Under the pieces are notes generated by a model. That model was not told the origin of the DNA. It did no database searches and worked only from the letters and a program-made list of their open reading frames with translations. Below are positions 12,629 to 24,813 of a stretch of DNA of 64,000 bases, in pieces. Source of the stretch: Malus domestica (taxonomy: Eukaryota; Streptophyta; Magnoliopsida; Rosales; Rosaceae); assembly GCF_042453785.1 (NCBI RefSeq), contig NC_091670.1, positions 36,901,501-36,965,500 of the forward strand, given 5' to 3'. Made by a program: the position numbers and the translations under genes. The stretch's first letter is position 1. The number at the start of each line of letters is the position of its first letter.

Positions 12629-15190
12629 TTAATCGAAAAACTCCCATTTAGCTGTGGTTGGAGGAGGGTCGAAAGTCTCCCACTTGGTTGTCACAACAAC
12701 AGGCTTTACCTTTGCATTTGATATCTTCAGCACATCCAGACTTTCAACACATTTCTGCACCCTCTTGCCCTGGAAAAAGCAACTTCGAATTAGAGTTCCG
12801 TTTTGGATTAAAGCCTTTATAAACTACTACAACGAGTCGACACACTGCCTGGCCAACTGACCTAACCAACGTCTGCAGTTAAAGCCTTGAATATATGATC
12901 GCTGAAGATATATTATTACCTGCAAATTCTTTTGAGCAGAAGCATCTCCTTCTGCAGAAATTTTGTCCAGCTTGATTGCTTGTCTCATTAGCATCTCAAT
13001 TGGTGTGGTTATCTGAAGTTCTGGTACTTTGACACCATTTGATATGGAATTTTCAATTGCCGAGACCTGTGAAAGCGAAAATTAATTAATTAATATTCAT
13101 ATGGTTGATTATCTAACAATTTTTCATGGTTAAACGTATGCATGCATGGGAGAAAACATCTATGGTGCTCTAGAATATATTTGAAATTTTCAGTCGTTAG
13201 ATCTTAATTTTTATGGTTTGATCAAAGATCGAACTGTTAAAAAGTTCAGAGTATCCAATACTCCAGAACACTATAGACAATCCAATATATGAATCCTTAG
13301 AGATATGCAATATAAGAAAAACTTCTAGATTCCAAGTTAAGGGACGTGAGAAACCAATCGATTAGTTTTCTCACATCCCACGAACGGAATCTAATGAATG
13401 TAAACCTTGGTATTTCTGGTAAATGAGTAACTTATAAGGTTCAAGCAAACATACCCCAATACAATGGACAGTAGTTCAACTGATTTATAATTATATATCA
13501 CTAGGAAATGCACATCAAAATCAAAACCTTATACTTGTAAGAAGCTTAAACACCAAAACAATTGGCTTACAATCCCTAATTATGATCTAAAGCTTGTAAT
13601 GTGATCCGAACTTCCAAACCATATTTACCAAGTCAATTACATGATTCAACAACCGCACCAACCAGAGGTTCACTCACAGTTTCAACTGGGCATTCACCAA
13701 ATCACCACTTAATGACTATCGTGTTTTCAAATCACTACTTAACGGAGAGAAACTTATATGAAATTGTGAGACCAACACACTAATAAGATGGTATTTCAAG
13801 TTTATCGTGATTATTTCTAGGCTTTAATTTTCTCATGTCATTTTGTTAATAGGTTAAACTACTACTCCATTAACGCATTAGTTGCATGTAAGTTTTCTAC
13901 TCCGAGACCCTTACAAAGCAATTATGTTTAGATGAAGATATTTTTCAATTAGCCTAAAACACAAGTCGGTACGCCGTGTAACTGAATCATCAAGCCTAAG
14001 GACCCCATTAAACCCAAACTTGATGGTCAAGATTCTACACTCCAAACCCAGCTGTCTCACCCACTTTTGACCGAATCATCACACTCCACTCCAACGGCTG
14101 ACCTTACTCCATACGATTTTTGTCCCACCAAAAAACAATCCAACATAAAACACACGCATTACAAAAACAACAAAAGTGAACAGGGATCAAGTGACGAAGT
14201 GGAAGTTTGCGTTTTGCTCACCTGCTCCGCGAGCTTGTCAACCTCCATGGACACGTTCAGTATGGCGCGATGTGCGGTCTGGATCCTGGCATTCCTACGC
14301 ATCTCAACGGCCCTCCTCTCGATGCCCGTTGGGTCCTCCATCAGTACGACTTTTGAACGATCTTTGACTCCGCACATGTCCAAGTACTCGCCGTTTTCTC
14401 GCTCTTTTCCTCTGAATAGCAGCCTCTGCTCGCCAGGCTGTAGCCCTGCCTTCGCCGTAAGAGCCTTCTTCAACTCCCCTGTAGAGTTTGGTTTCAGTCA
14501 ACTCCCTCGTCAATTTACCATTATACCCTCACGGTTCGCCACCACCCTCCGCCACCAACATTGCAAGTAGAGTATTCTAATCATAATAACCTATGAAGTG
14601 GGATGCTATTGTGTCGGTATTCTAAAGTCAATTAAGCATAACAATTAGGTCAAAGAACCATCACAGTAATGCTCCACCACGGACATTGCATCTAATCAAC
14701 TTTCCCTCCATGTTATACGTAATGTGGTGTCATGGTGTCGTTATTACATGTCAATCACTCACAACTATGTTGACAAATTCAAAGCATAACACTGAGTGAT
14801 TGACTCGGAATTCGACGACAATAACGTTATGTAATGTGTTTTGTTGCGAGAGAATGAGACAATAATTCATAATTTTCCTCCATTTTCTTGGGAGCCAGAT
14901 AGAATCAGAAAGCAAAAAACAAAACAAAGAATACGAAACGTTAGATCAAGGTCATTTTTACCGAATGTGGACTGAGCGCTGGCCGACATCTCGTAACGGA
15001 GAGCGCCGAATGAAATCCGGAGACACAAATTCGGAGCCGGAGCGTCGGATTTCTCTCCTCTTTTCTGGACCAGCATTCCTCCGGGCCTCATTTCCCACGC
15101 AACTTCCTCGTCCCTCGACGTCGAGGACTGCGCCATATTATCACGGCTATCCCCCGCTCTGCCTTTCCCATTGGACCTCCGCTTCATCAT
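12629..15190 (-). CDS. BAG-family molecular chaperone regulator (BAG1-4 type), four exons
   Basis: This is an Hsp70 co-chaperone: the BAG domain binds the Hsp70 ATPase domain and promotes nucleotide exchange, and the ubiquitin-like domain can dock to degradation machinery. Exons are 15190-14962, 14478-14222, 13066-12920 and 12769-12629. All have GT..AG junctions and the frame is kept, giving 774 nt (257 aa). Residues about 30-110 form the ubiquitin-like domain (EMRPGGMLVQKR, then ALTAKAGLQPGEQRLLFRGK). The BAG domain follows at about 125-215 (VDKLAEQ|VSAIE, TPIEMLMRQAIKLDKI). The C-terminus ends VVVTTKWETFDPPP then KWEFFD, as in plant BAG1-4. The length is close to Arabidopsis BAG4. Two Met codons open the ORF; the first is taken. 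The most similar Arabidopsis member cannot be decided without a search. Confidence 0.92.
14716..14840. repeat. Small foldback (MITE-like) sequence in BAG intron 1
   Basis: GTCAATCACTCA (about 14751) pairs with TGAGTGATTGAC (about 14795), with weaker outer complementarity (ACGTAATGTGG / GTTATGTAATGTG). It sits wholly in the intron between exons 1 and 2. No target duplication was established. Confidence 0.45.
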
Positions 15191-15613
15191 TTTTCCGTTG
15201 GGAAATTCGGCTGAAATTTTCCGGGAAAATGTCTCAGCCGGCGCGGGATTTTCTCTGGAAAATATCTTTCGACGGCATGAATTAATGCGCTGTTTTCTGC
15301 CGACACTTAGAGGGTGTCGTGTGGGGGGTTTATATTAGTGTGGTTTTTCGTTCGAACCCATGCGGGGAAAATACATGGGAGATTTTTTACGAATGGGAAC
15401 GTGACACGTGTCTTGATATCGCTGAGCAGAGAGAGAACTTGCCGACAGTCGAAGGAAGAGAAGTGAAAACAAGGTCCACTTTTCTCGTTTACACGTGGGC
15501 AATGGTAATTGGTTTTCTTAATATGTGGGGCCTACGGTTTCGTTTTTCATTGGAGGGAAAGGTTTGCACGTGAAGTTAAGTGGGACCAACAAATTGATGC
15601 CTGCGATTTTAAG
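15191..15613. promoter_or_regulatory. Presumed BAG promoter and 5' UTR region
   Basis: About 420 bp immediately upstream of the BAG start codon, with higher GC than the flanks and no convincing ORF. CACGTGTC- and ACACGTGG-type G-box cores occur around 15405-15500. The regulatory role is inferred from position only. Confidence 0.4.
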
Positions 15614-15897
15614 TATCATTTGGTATGCAGACGGGACGGGACAGGATGAGACGAAACAGAGAGGGAATAAAGATGCCCTCGGATGGAAACAAGGAGGAAG
15701 AAGAAGGAGATGGAGAGGTTATAATTTTGTGTTCCACATATGTGGAACGAGTCATTCCAGTGGGTAAGACAGAACGAAAATTCACCCAAAATTTGTCCCA
15801 TGGAACATCGCGTTCCATCCGTTTTAGGGGGACCAAACATGGGACGAAACGATTTGTCCCACTCCGTTCCGTCTCGTCTCACGTACCAAACGGTAGC
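15614..15897. mobile_element. MITE-like element with imperfect terminal inverted repeats
   Basis: The left end TATCATTTGGTATGCAGACG matches the reverse complement of the right end, TACCGTTTGGTACGTGAGAC, with a further roughly 15 bp of imperfect match (GGGACGGGACAGGA). The interior is non-coding. TTAAG borders both sides and may be part of the target duplication. I could not assign a superfamily. Confidence 0.55.
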
Positions 15898-16164
15898 TTA
15901 AGGATGGAGAAGAAAAGAGTAGGATTCACTCCCCTTCTATTCTCATCTCTTTCCATACTCTCCTCTCACATATTATTTTTTATCTTATTGTCTTTATAAA
16001 AAAAAATCAATATAAGATGTTGACATGGCTAAACCATAACTGTTCAAATAGGAGGGGAGGGAAGTTGAGAGATATTAGAAAGGGAGAGAATCCTCATCCG
16101 AGAAGAAATTGTGTAAGAGGGTTGTCACTTAGTACTATGGTTTAGTAGTATTTATTTTGGGAAG

Positions 16165-16275
16165 TGTTGTTGGCACTCCAAAAATCTTATTCTACATTAT
16201 TCACAAGTGTATTTTTCTTTCCAAATATAGAAAGTTTGGAGTGTAGAATGAGATTTTTGGAGTGTCAATAACAAT
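16165..16275. mobile_element. Foldback MITE, family A copy 1
   Basis: The left arm TGTTGTTGGCACTCCAAAAA folds on the right arm TTTTTGGAGTGTCAATAACA, with CAAGTGTATTTTTCTTTC and AAATATAGAAAGTTTGGAG inside. Two further copies of the same design are at 19349-19460 and 54444-54549. Confidence 0.75.
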
Positions 16276-16324
16276 TCTCTTTATTTTTGTTTATAAGTGA
16301 GATTTTTTAAATTTGATTTTCGTT

Positions 16325-16410
16325 AAAGAACCACATTATTGCTAGTAGCCCATTGTGATGTTCAGCTAGTTCCACCTCTCTTTAGCGTATATAATATTGT
16401 TTCTTAAAAA
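16325..16410 (+). mobile_element. SINE 3' fragment
   Basis: The stretch from AACCACATTATTGCTAG to GTATATAATATTG followed by poly-A matches the 3' half of the SINE seen in reverse at 32771-32949. The tRNA-like 5' half is missing. Confidence 0.6.
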
Positions 16411-16567
16411 AAAACTTGTGTATGAGGGAAGATTAGAGCTGTAGGATGGAGTTTAAGTCGTTTGATCAAAGAGTAGCGAATGAGTGTTTAGTTTCAAATA
16501 TGCCACAATTTGTTGCTTAGAGATTTGTATTATGAAGGGATAATTAAGGGTTAGCAACATATTAGTG

Positions 16568-16735
16568 GTTATTCAGTACTACAGTCTAGTGATATTTCTC
16601 TTCGTTTAGAAGTGAGAGGTCTTAGGTTTGAATCCTGTGGATGGTGAATTCGATACCAAATTAAGCTGTCCATTGTGTAGTTTAGCCTAACTTCTCATTT
16701 CCCTTAATGTAAAAATATGGATATACTAAAAAAAA
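16568..16735 (+). mobile_element. tRNA-derived SINE, full length, with 12-bp TSD
   Basis: The body starts near AGTACTACAGTCTAGTGATA, carries a box-B-like GGTTTGAATCC and ends in poly-A. The target duplication AACATATTAGTG is at 16556-16567 and 16736-16747. This is the typical structure of a plant RNA-polymerase-III SINE. Confidence 0.85.
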
Positions 16736-16849
16736 AACATATTAGTGAGATAAAAATAAAAATGAGTAGGCCTTTGACCAACCCTCATCTTTCTTCGTGA
16801 CTCTTGGGAGGGTGGTCCCTTGATCGTGTAGCTGAAAACCATTAAATTA

Positions 16850-16998
16850 AGGGAGCTTTTCACTGTTCACTTTAACGAAAAAAATCATATTTTTACACTA
16901 AAAAGTCAATTATGGTACTATTCACTTTACCCTTTATTTTGTTCTTATCGTTAAAACTCAAAATTTTCAAGCCATTTTCATTAGTTTTCTTTTAAATT
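16850..16998. repeat. Dispersed repeat with 9-bp flanking duplication
   Basis: A roughly 140-bp AT-rich segment (CACTGTTCACTTTAACG ... CATTTTCATTAGTTTTC) is bounded on both sides by TTAAATTAA. From memory, closely similar repeats are abundant in apple-type genomes. The class is undetermined, since terminal inverted repeats are not clear. Confidence 0.45.
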
Positions 16999-17690
16999 AA
17001 ATGGTGGTAGATTATATGGAGTAACTTATTATTTGTAATATTTGATCTAATTTTTGTTTTGGAGAATGAGTAAGTGATGTAAGACAAGATATAGGTCAAT
17101 TTTGACAAATAAAGAAAAATAAAATAAAACATTTCAAATTCTTACAAAGAAAAATTAAAGTTGGAAAATATCAAATTCAATTGATATGACAATAGAAAAG
17201 CCAACAAGAAATATTCTGATGTTAGAATTGAGCGTATAATATGTCAATTTTGAAGAGAATCGCAAGGCTAATGGTACCATAAGCCCTTCGTGTTTAAGGA
17301 CGAAAAAGATCGTTTAGCCTTCAAAAATGCAGTTTTAATTTCTGAAATAAACCTTTCAATTTTATTCCGATTAAAGTCGTTTTAATTACCAAAGCTTTTG
17401 AGTTGTCCCAAGCTGATGTAAATGACTTAGTCATGACTGTTATTTTATATATAATCTCTATAAATCAATTAAACTCTATAAAATCCATGAATTTATAAAT
17501 TCATTAAAGTCTCTCAAATTATCAATTGAATACATCCCTTTTTGTATGCAAAAACTAATCCTTTTGGATATTGAAATTTATCGGATTTGAAGTTTGTGTC
17601 CAAAAATAATATAATCTTATGGGCTTTTAGCCCAAGAAGTAAATAATAAGCCCATGTACCGCAGCGGCCCAATATCTCAACAGGTTTTCG
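16999..17690. other. AT-rich intergenic region upstream of MED19
   Basis: No gene or recognisable repeat seen. The downstream end grades into the presumed MED19 promoter. Confidence 0.4.
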
Positions 17691-17831
17691 TCGGTCAAAA
17701 CACCAAACCTAATATAACTTTCCCTCTCTGTCCCTAATCAACGATTGCCGGCGATCAGCGCCCCCGCACCGCCGATCTCCAACGGTCATTTCTCCACCGT
17801 TTGCTGTTTCTCCACGACGCGTCGTTTTCAG
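17690..17831 (+). promoter_or_regulatory. Probable MED19 5' UTR exon
   Basis: This is a GC-richer, CT-rich stretch ending CGTCGTTTTCAG|GTCTCTC, typical of a plant 5' untranslated leader with an exon-like end. The coding start is 470 bp further on, so one or more leader introns are likely. Inferred. Confidence 0.4.
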
Positions 17832-18299
17832 GTCTCTCTCTCTGCTGGAAACTTCGATTTACGACTGCCATAATGTTGCACAAGAACATATTGAACTCCA
17901 ATCAAGCAGTAATTTGTGTTTGTTAATTTATTTTTTGTTTCACAAGAAGCATGCGACGTGATTTTTTTTGTTTTGAAGTTTTGGTTCCTTTAGATTTATT
18001 TGTTTTTTTTTAATTTATTTTTTTCTTGGTAACATATGTATTGGGTTTTGCTCGATTTCTTCAGATATAATTCATTGGCTTCAGGATGAAACATTGACAT
18101 TGTTTTGCTTGATTTTTGAAGAATTTGATTTGTGGGTTTTGCGTTTTACGCATTGGTTTCGTGTTTCGTTCGGTGTATTCGATCGACAGGCCTCGGATAA
18201 AAGCTTGATAGCTGCTGAATTTACATTCTTTTTGGTTAAATTTTGGGACTTGGTAGAGGAAGTTGACTGGAACTTTGATGTGTCTGTGTCACTAAACAG

Positions 18300-20831
18300 A
18301 TGGATCTTGAAGCCAAGAGGTTTGGAAGTGGTAAGAAGAAGCTTAGACAATGAGAGGTTTTAAGTTTATCGATTGTTTCCGCTACTTATGTGTTTGATTG
18401 CTTTGAAGAGGTTATATTATTGAGGCATGATATCTGATTTTTCACACAGAGATGATAAGTTTTGTTCCAAGTTTTAACTTTTAAACCATGTTTGTGTTCG
18501 TGTGGTGTTTATGTTGTCTTTTGGATGCACAAATGTTATATCTTTGGCATACCCATTGGCGCAGATATATTTTAAACCATGTTTTCTCAACATGATGTCT
18601 TGGATAATAATTTCTCACTTCACATTGTGGTAGAGCTTGTATTGGTCTCCGTATGCGGTGCATTTTCTGCATGCTGAAGGGTTTAGAGTCTTTAGACTGT
18701 CTATTATATGTATTTTTTTTGTTATTCATGTGGAGGACTTGTTTGCACTTAGTGTATATGTATTCACTATTCAGAGCTTCACGTCTGAAGAGTAGAACGT
18801 GAAGTTTAAACGCAGTGATATAGCAATCAGAGCTTTCTTCAACCCATTTGATCCTGAAATGGTCACTTGGGAGAGTCCTGAGATGGTCACCACTCAAACA
18901 TATAAAAACTACATGCTAATTCTCTTACAGCAATTTCTGTTCAATAATTTGTATATAATGATTCATACATTTGTAGACACAAATATAAAATAAGTGTCTC
19001 TAATTTTGATTCCCAATTTGAGAAATAATTCTCTTATAAAAGATATTCGAGATTTAGAATGCTGTTCACTTGCATTTAACAATTTTCGTGTTTCCTAGTT
19101 CCTTTGCACATGCGCGTGCGCACACACACGCACCCACATCCGCGCACGCACAATTAATATTTCAGTGTAAAACATGCACACACATACCCACTAAGATTTC
19201 GCTTGTTTTCTTTCTTTTTTCTAGATAATTTTTTTCTAATTGTTGTGCGGGAAACCATCTCTGTGCAGATTCATGGTACTTGAGTCTGTGTCATGGACTA
19301 ATCTTTTTGTGATGGAATTTTTTGTATTTGTGAATTCTCGTTTTGGAATTGTTATTTGCACTCCACAAATTTCATTTTGCACTCCTCGCAAGTGTATTTT
19401 TCTTTCTAAATATAGAAAGTTTGGAGTGCAAAATGAGAATTTTGAAGTGCCAATAACAAATCCCTTCTCGTTTACACAGATATCACTGGTAAATAGCTGG
19501 CTTAGAATTTCTCTTTCTTACCATTATGAATGATTTTCGGGTACTTTGTAAAGAAGCAAATGCTTCATCCGCAATTAGTTTCTTCATCTGTGTTTTGACA
19601 TGTAGTAGTTTAAACTCTTTGCAGTTCTAGAGTTTGATCGGTGTGCTTGTTGGCAACTTTTAAATCTAGCAACCTTTGGGTTTTAGTGTTTTCTTGTTCT
19701 GCAAATGATATGGTTTTTAGTGTGTTCTTGTTCTCTGAATTATATGATTTTGATTTGCAAAGTAAATTATCATAGCAATCTAGGTGCTTTCTTAAATGTT
19801 AAATGATTATCAGGGCCTCGGGAACTTGGCGGTGCTGCTGATCTCATAAATCAGTATAAGCTTTGTCATCATCATGAATTCTTTTGCAAGAGATCACTGC
19901 CCTTGTCAATATCAGAGACTCATTATCTACATAATGTGGTGGGAGACACATCAATCAGGAAGGGGGAAGGGATGGAATTAGATCAGCTTGTTCAGAAAAA
20001 CCTTTGTACGAGAGAAAAAAGTGGACATATACATCCTTTTGATTTGGGTATACTTCATGAAGCTTTTCCATTAAGGGAAACAACTCGTGTTAAATTGCCT
20101 TCTGTAAGTCATTTCCTACATACGTGTTTGCTTAGTTTGGTCAGTCATTTTCTTTTTCAAGGGGGGTAGAGGGTTTGTTTGGTCGTGTAAATTCTGATAT
20201 ATAAAGCCATTTTTGAATGGTTTTAACAGGCAGAGAAGGGGATCCGTACCTCGGGGAAGTCAAAAAGTGAGGTTGATAAAAAGGAGAGGAAGCATAAAAA
20301 GCACAGAGACAAGGATACAGATCACAAGAAACACAGAAACCGTCACAAGGACAACAATGGCGATGCTGGTATGAACAAGAATACCGCTCATGGCTTGACA
20401 ACTGAGCAGTTGAAGGAACAAAAAGATTGGGTAAGAACTTGACAGCCGGATTCCATGATCCTATTTTTAGCACCGGAGATAGTTGGTCATCTAACCTTGT
20501 ACGAGCTGTGTTAATGAATTTGATGGATATACCCGATTCATTTTTTAACATGAAAAGTAAAGAAAAGGAGGTCTATTGAATTCCACATCTCCTTTGGATC
20601 TACATTTCTGATCCCTATTCTTTTTATCTCTGGACAGTCCATCCAGAAGAGGAGGCTTGCTGGTTTTGAAGATCCTCCCGTCTCCGGACATAAAAAAGCC
20701 AGGTAACAGTTGCTTCTGTACCCTTCCTTTCGCGAGTCGTGTTTTCAGCATACTTTTTTTTTCCCCCTTCCATTTACTTAATTCTGACTGGCTTCTCTTT
20801 CAACTTTGTCATCCTCAGAATCAAACGCTGA
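18300..20831 (+). CDS. MED19: Mediator complex subunit 19 (MED19)-like, five exons
   Basis: MED19 is a subunit of the Mediator head that bridges transcription factors and RNA polymerase II in the nucleus. Exons are 18300-18330, 19814-20103, 20230-20430, 20638-20702 and 20819-20831. All introns are GT..AG and the frame holds, giving 600 nt (199 aa plus stop). The N-terminal half carries the family core: GPRELGGAADLINQYKL, HHHEFFCKRSLPLSIS, ETHYLHNVVGDTSIRKGEG. Residues about 115-150 are the Lys/His/Asp-rich tail (KKERKHKKHRDKDTDHKKH). The end differs from the Arabidopsis form as I recall it: the short last exons give LAGFEDPPVSGHKKARIKR instead of a longer Lys-rich tail. The short first exon starts MDLEAKRFGSG, matching the MEPERLKFGG-type start. 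Intron 1 holds MITE family A copy 2. Confidence 0.9.
19349..19460. mobile_element. Foldback MITE, family A copy 2 (inside MED19 intron 1)
   Basis: TTGTTATTTGCACTCCACAA pairs with TTTTGAAGTGCCAATAACAA around the shared core CAAGTGTATTTTTCTTTC..AAATATAGAAAGTTTGGAG. Confidence 0.75.
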
Positions 20832-21174
20832 AACACGTTGCGGATTTTAAACTAGCAAAAGTATTGTGAACCGTGTTTATCATGAATCGCATGTTACAGA
20901 CTCACATTGTCAATTGACAAAATGACAGAAAATGCAACACCCAAAACATTATTGTTTAATTTATTTTTTCCTATGTTGCTTTGTTTAATTTCATGTTCGT
21001 AATTTTTCTTGTGGTAGCAATCTTGTTGGTCCTACAGAAGATTGGATTGGAATGAATAGCGCTCTAAATCCAAAGCGTATTGAAGGTTAAGGAGAATAGT
21101 TTTTTGTTAAGAAAACTAATAAAAAAGACCTCAAACGTTAAATTTGAACCAAAAGTCTTTAATAACATGTGCGT

Positions 21175-21349
21175 CTGTCATTTAGTACTACGGTCTAGTG
21201 ATATTCTTCTTCACTAGTAAATAAGAGGTCTAAGATTTATTCTTGTTAAAGATGAATTTTAATTAAATTATTGTTAGTAAGGTTAAATTCACTTATTCTC
21301 TCTTCGTTTAGATAATATCGTAATATCGTTTGTTAAAAAAAATAAAAAT
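21175..21349 (+). mobile_element. tRNA-derived SINE copy with imperfect TSD
   Basis: This has the same family start as the SINE at 16568 (AGTACTACGGTCTAGTGATA) and an A-rich tail. The flanks AATAACATGTGCGTC and AATAACTCGCGCGTC look like a mutated 15-bp target duplication. Confidence 0.75.
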
Positions 21350-22195
21350 AAATAACTCGCGCGTCCTTACCACTTTGCCCCCTGCCTCCCTGCCATTAGA
21401 GCAGTTCCAGCCTTGTAAATAGGCCGGGGGACAGGGGAGAAGAAAAGGCCCGAGGGCCTGTCAAGTTGCTCCAGCCATGAAGAACCCGAGCTCGTGGAGA
21501 AGGCCCGAGCAGGGGGCCTGTCAATTTGTGACAGCCCCGGAGCCCGAGCTCCAAGCCCATTTTTTATTTTTTTCTGTCAGGCGCGTGCACCCCACTCGCG
21601 CGTGGGGGCGCGTCGCACGACAGCTTTTCAGAAAAGCAGACGACTTTTCAGAATGTCACAGTTACCGTTGGGAAGCCATGTGGCTTCCCACGATCTGTTC
21701 GATCTCAACAGCTCCTTCATTTGGACCGTTGGATCTCAACGGTAAAAAAAATAAAAAAAATCTTATTTAATATCAACCGTTCGATCTGAGATCAACGGTC
21801 GATATTAATATGCTTTATAAATAAAGAAAAAATAGTTTTAAAATTAAGAAAAGTTACCGTTGTGACACGTGGCACAATCTGGAGTGTTGGAATTCAATTT
21901 TTTTTAAATCCAACGGCATAAATTAATTATTTGAAAAAAAAATTAAAAAAAAATGGAAAAAATCCGAAAAAATTGTAAAAAATCTGAAAAAAAAATTTGT
22001 AAAAAATTGTTTTTACTTTTCTATAAATACGACTTCTTCTCCATCTACCTTACACCACAATTTCATATTTTCTCAACTACTTTCAATCAAATTCTTATAT
22101 TTCTCTCAAAGTTTCAATCCAATTTTTGTTCCACAAGTTAAAATCTGATCAAAATCTATCGTCAAAGATTCTCAAAAGATAACGACACGTGGCAC

Positions 22196-24813
22196 TGACA
22201 CACCCCGTCCCGAAGGAGGGCATGCTGGCCGTCACGTGAGAGTGACGTAACCATTTGCACAGTACGGAAGCTTTAAGATACAATTTATAAGTTGATACAC
22301 CCGAAGGTGAGTCCTAATTTTGTCCAATCTGTCAGAACCCCGCTGTATTCCTCGTAGTCACCACACCTTTGTGATTCCTGAACCTGGAGGGGCGCAAAAC
22401 CAAAATTCAGTGGGTCAGTAAAACAATTATTTTCCAAATCCAAACATTTTTCAAAACGTTGTAACCCCTCTCTGTAAAACCTGTATATTTTCCCAGAAAT
22501 GTAAAATATAAATATACATATATATTCTCAATACTTTAATTCATTAACTCAACATTTTTTCTTTATCAATCATGCCATGCCATGTCTAATTCAACAGTTA
22601 AGTATGGATGCATCAACAATAATCATATCAGGTGCAAGAAAGTAATCAACCGGAGGCCCTCTAATAGCCCTGTACGGTTGAACCTAGAGCTCAAAATCTA
22701 TCACTATCACTCTACCGGAGTCACCTCTGTGACCCGTCCGGCCTTCTGCACACAAGTTACGCTCTAGTGCTTCTCATAAATCATCTGTGCACATAATCTA
22801 AGGTCACCCACCAGTCGGAATCTCACTAACACTCTCGCGACTGGCCTGTCGTACCCACTCCGCGTGGACTGTACGACTAGCATCTACTTGGATCCAAGGC
22901 GAGCGTGCGATGCGGTGAATACTATAAGCACTAAACCATGGTGCAGGATTTGAGCTCAATATATATCATCATCATCATAACAGTAATTAAATACTCACCT
23001 GTGCGTCCACCGCACCATTTCATACATATGCATCATAAATCAATTCTTACCTGTGCGTCCACCGCACCAATTCATACATATGCATCATAAATCAATTCTT
23101 ACATGTGCGTCCACCGCACCAATTCATACATATGCATCATATATTAATTCATGCATGGCATTTCAACTCACATTTCTATATACTTTTCATATACTTTTAT
23201 GCATTTTCATTTAAAGCATAATTTCATGCATTTTCAATTTCTGGGAAACGTCAAGTATATATATATATATACGGAAAACAAAACTGCCCACTCACCTGGA
23301 GTTCGCCCTACAACTCCCTAGCACAATACGCCAAGGCGTCATGACGATCGGCGCCTAAAACAATAATCAATTCCAACCTCAGAATTCATATCGATAGAAT
23401 ATATAACTTATATAAAATACGTCACTACGTAGATTGATCCGGAAGATCCACCACTCAGATTTTAATCCATAACTTCCAGAGGTCCACATTATACCTCTAG
23501 GACAACATCCTAAAATTTCATTACCATCCAACGGTCGGATCTCCGTCAATTTCCAAAACTAAGTGACGGTTAACATTTTATATTATGGACTTACAATTCC
23601 AATTCCGGAAGATCCGTAACTCGGATTCCCAATCCGTAAGTTCCAATAATCCTCAAATATTACGTATTACAACGTATCAAAGTTTGGTGACGATCCAACG
23701 GTCGGATCGTCAATTCACATTTTCACCTAAATGTGAAAATTATAAAACGTTATTTGAACACCTAACCAACAATCCTCAATAACTTTCTCATACGGTGTTC
23801 AATTTAGGTATATGAATATACCATAGTGATCTACTCGACGTCACGGACGTCGACATATTTTTAAAATAATTTTATTTTTATTTTTTATTTTTACTGTAGC
23901 ACCTTCTTCTTCCTTGGGTCGCCGGACTGGTTTTTCCGGCGGCCGTTTTCTGGGCAGTTTTTCAAATTGCCATAACTTTGTCATTTCTCAACGAAATCAA
24001 GTGATTCAAAAACGAAAGTTGTAGCCCTTGAAGAGACAAAGAGAATGGTACCTTGCACAACACCTAGTTAGCCGTTGTTTGGCCGGAAACTGCCTCGAAA
24101 GCCTCGGAGGTCGCCGGAAACTGGGTATTTTTCAAATGAGTATAACTTCTTCAATACTCAACGAAATTGAGTGAAACAAAAATGAAAGTTGTAGTACTTG
24201 ACGAGACGAAGAGATTGATACCTACCTCGACTCCTAACTCGCCGGGGATTCGCCGGAAAACGCCTCGAAAGCTCCGGCCAAACTTTGAACTTGTCGATCT
24301 CCGTGTTCTTACGTCCAAAAACTTCCAACGAAGCACTCCGAGCTTCCTTGGGACATCCTAAAGCTCACTATGAGCTTGGTTTGGCCTAAAACACAACCAA
24401 TTCAAAGCTCATGAACAGTACACATTCACGGCAACTTTAGAAACTAGGGTTTTCGAAGTGAAACTTACTTGAAATGGGTATCATCGTGATCGTATGGTCT
24501 TCAGGAGTACGATGGCACTCTTAAATCCGTCGTTGGTGGAAGTTTAGGGTGTTTTTGTGGTGGTCTTGGTGGTTGCCGTGTGTTCGAGAGGGTGAGAGAG
24601 AGAGATCTGAAATGGAAGAAGAAGAGAGAAAAGGAAAGGTTACGGAAAATGGGGAGGAAATTAGGGTATAGGACCCTACCTAAAGTCCAACACAACAATA
24701 GCTTAGAAATTTTAGGTAAAACAAACACCAAAATTACGCACCTTAATCCCGTTTAAGGGCGTTTTTGTAATTTCACGTCCTCGGAATTAAAAATTCCGGG
24801 ACGGGCTGTGACA
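22196..24813 (-). repeat. 3' LTR (2,618 bp) of the gypsy-derived element
   Basis: Direct repeat of 28837-31454. It includes three short units around CTGTGCGTCCACCGCACC at about 23000-23120 and a (TA)n tract near 23258. The small ORFs inside are non-coding duplicates present in both LTRs. Confidence 0.95.

Noticed and set aside
14067-14570. 167-codon plus-strand ORF
   Set aside because: It is the complement of BAG exon 2, which has domain homology and good splice sites on the minus strand.
18081-18363. Paired 89-codon ORFs on both strands
   Set aside because: They cover the MED19 5' UTR and first exon region; neither has motifs, and the MED19 frame starts at 18300.
19110-19190. CA/CG-rich stretch as a possible regulatory island in MED19 intron 1
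   Set aside because: It is a simple alternating purine-pyrimidine low-complexity run (GCGCACACACACGC type); no further support.
22582-24731. Short ORFs repeated at 29223-31372
   Set aside because: They are identical because they lie in the two LTRs of one retrotransposon; no protein family is recognisable.
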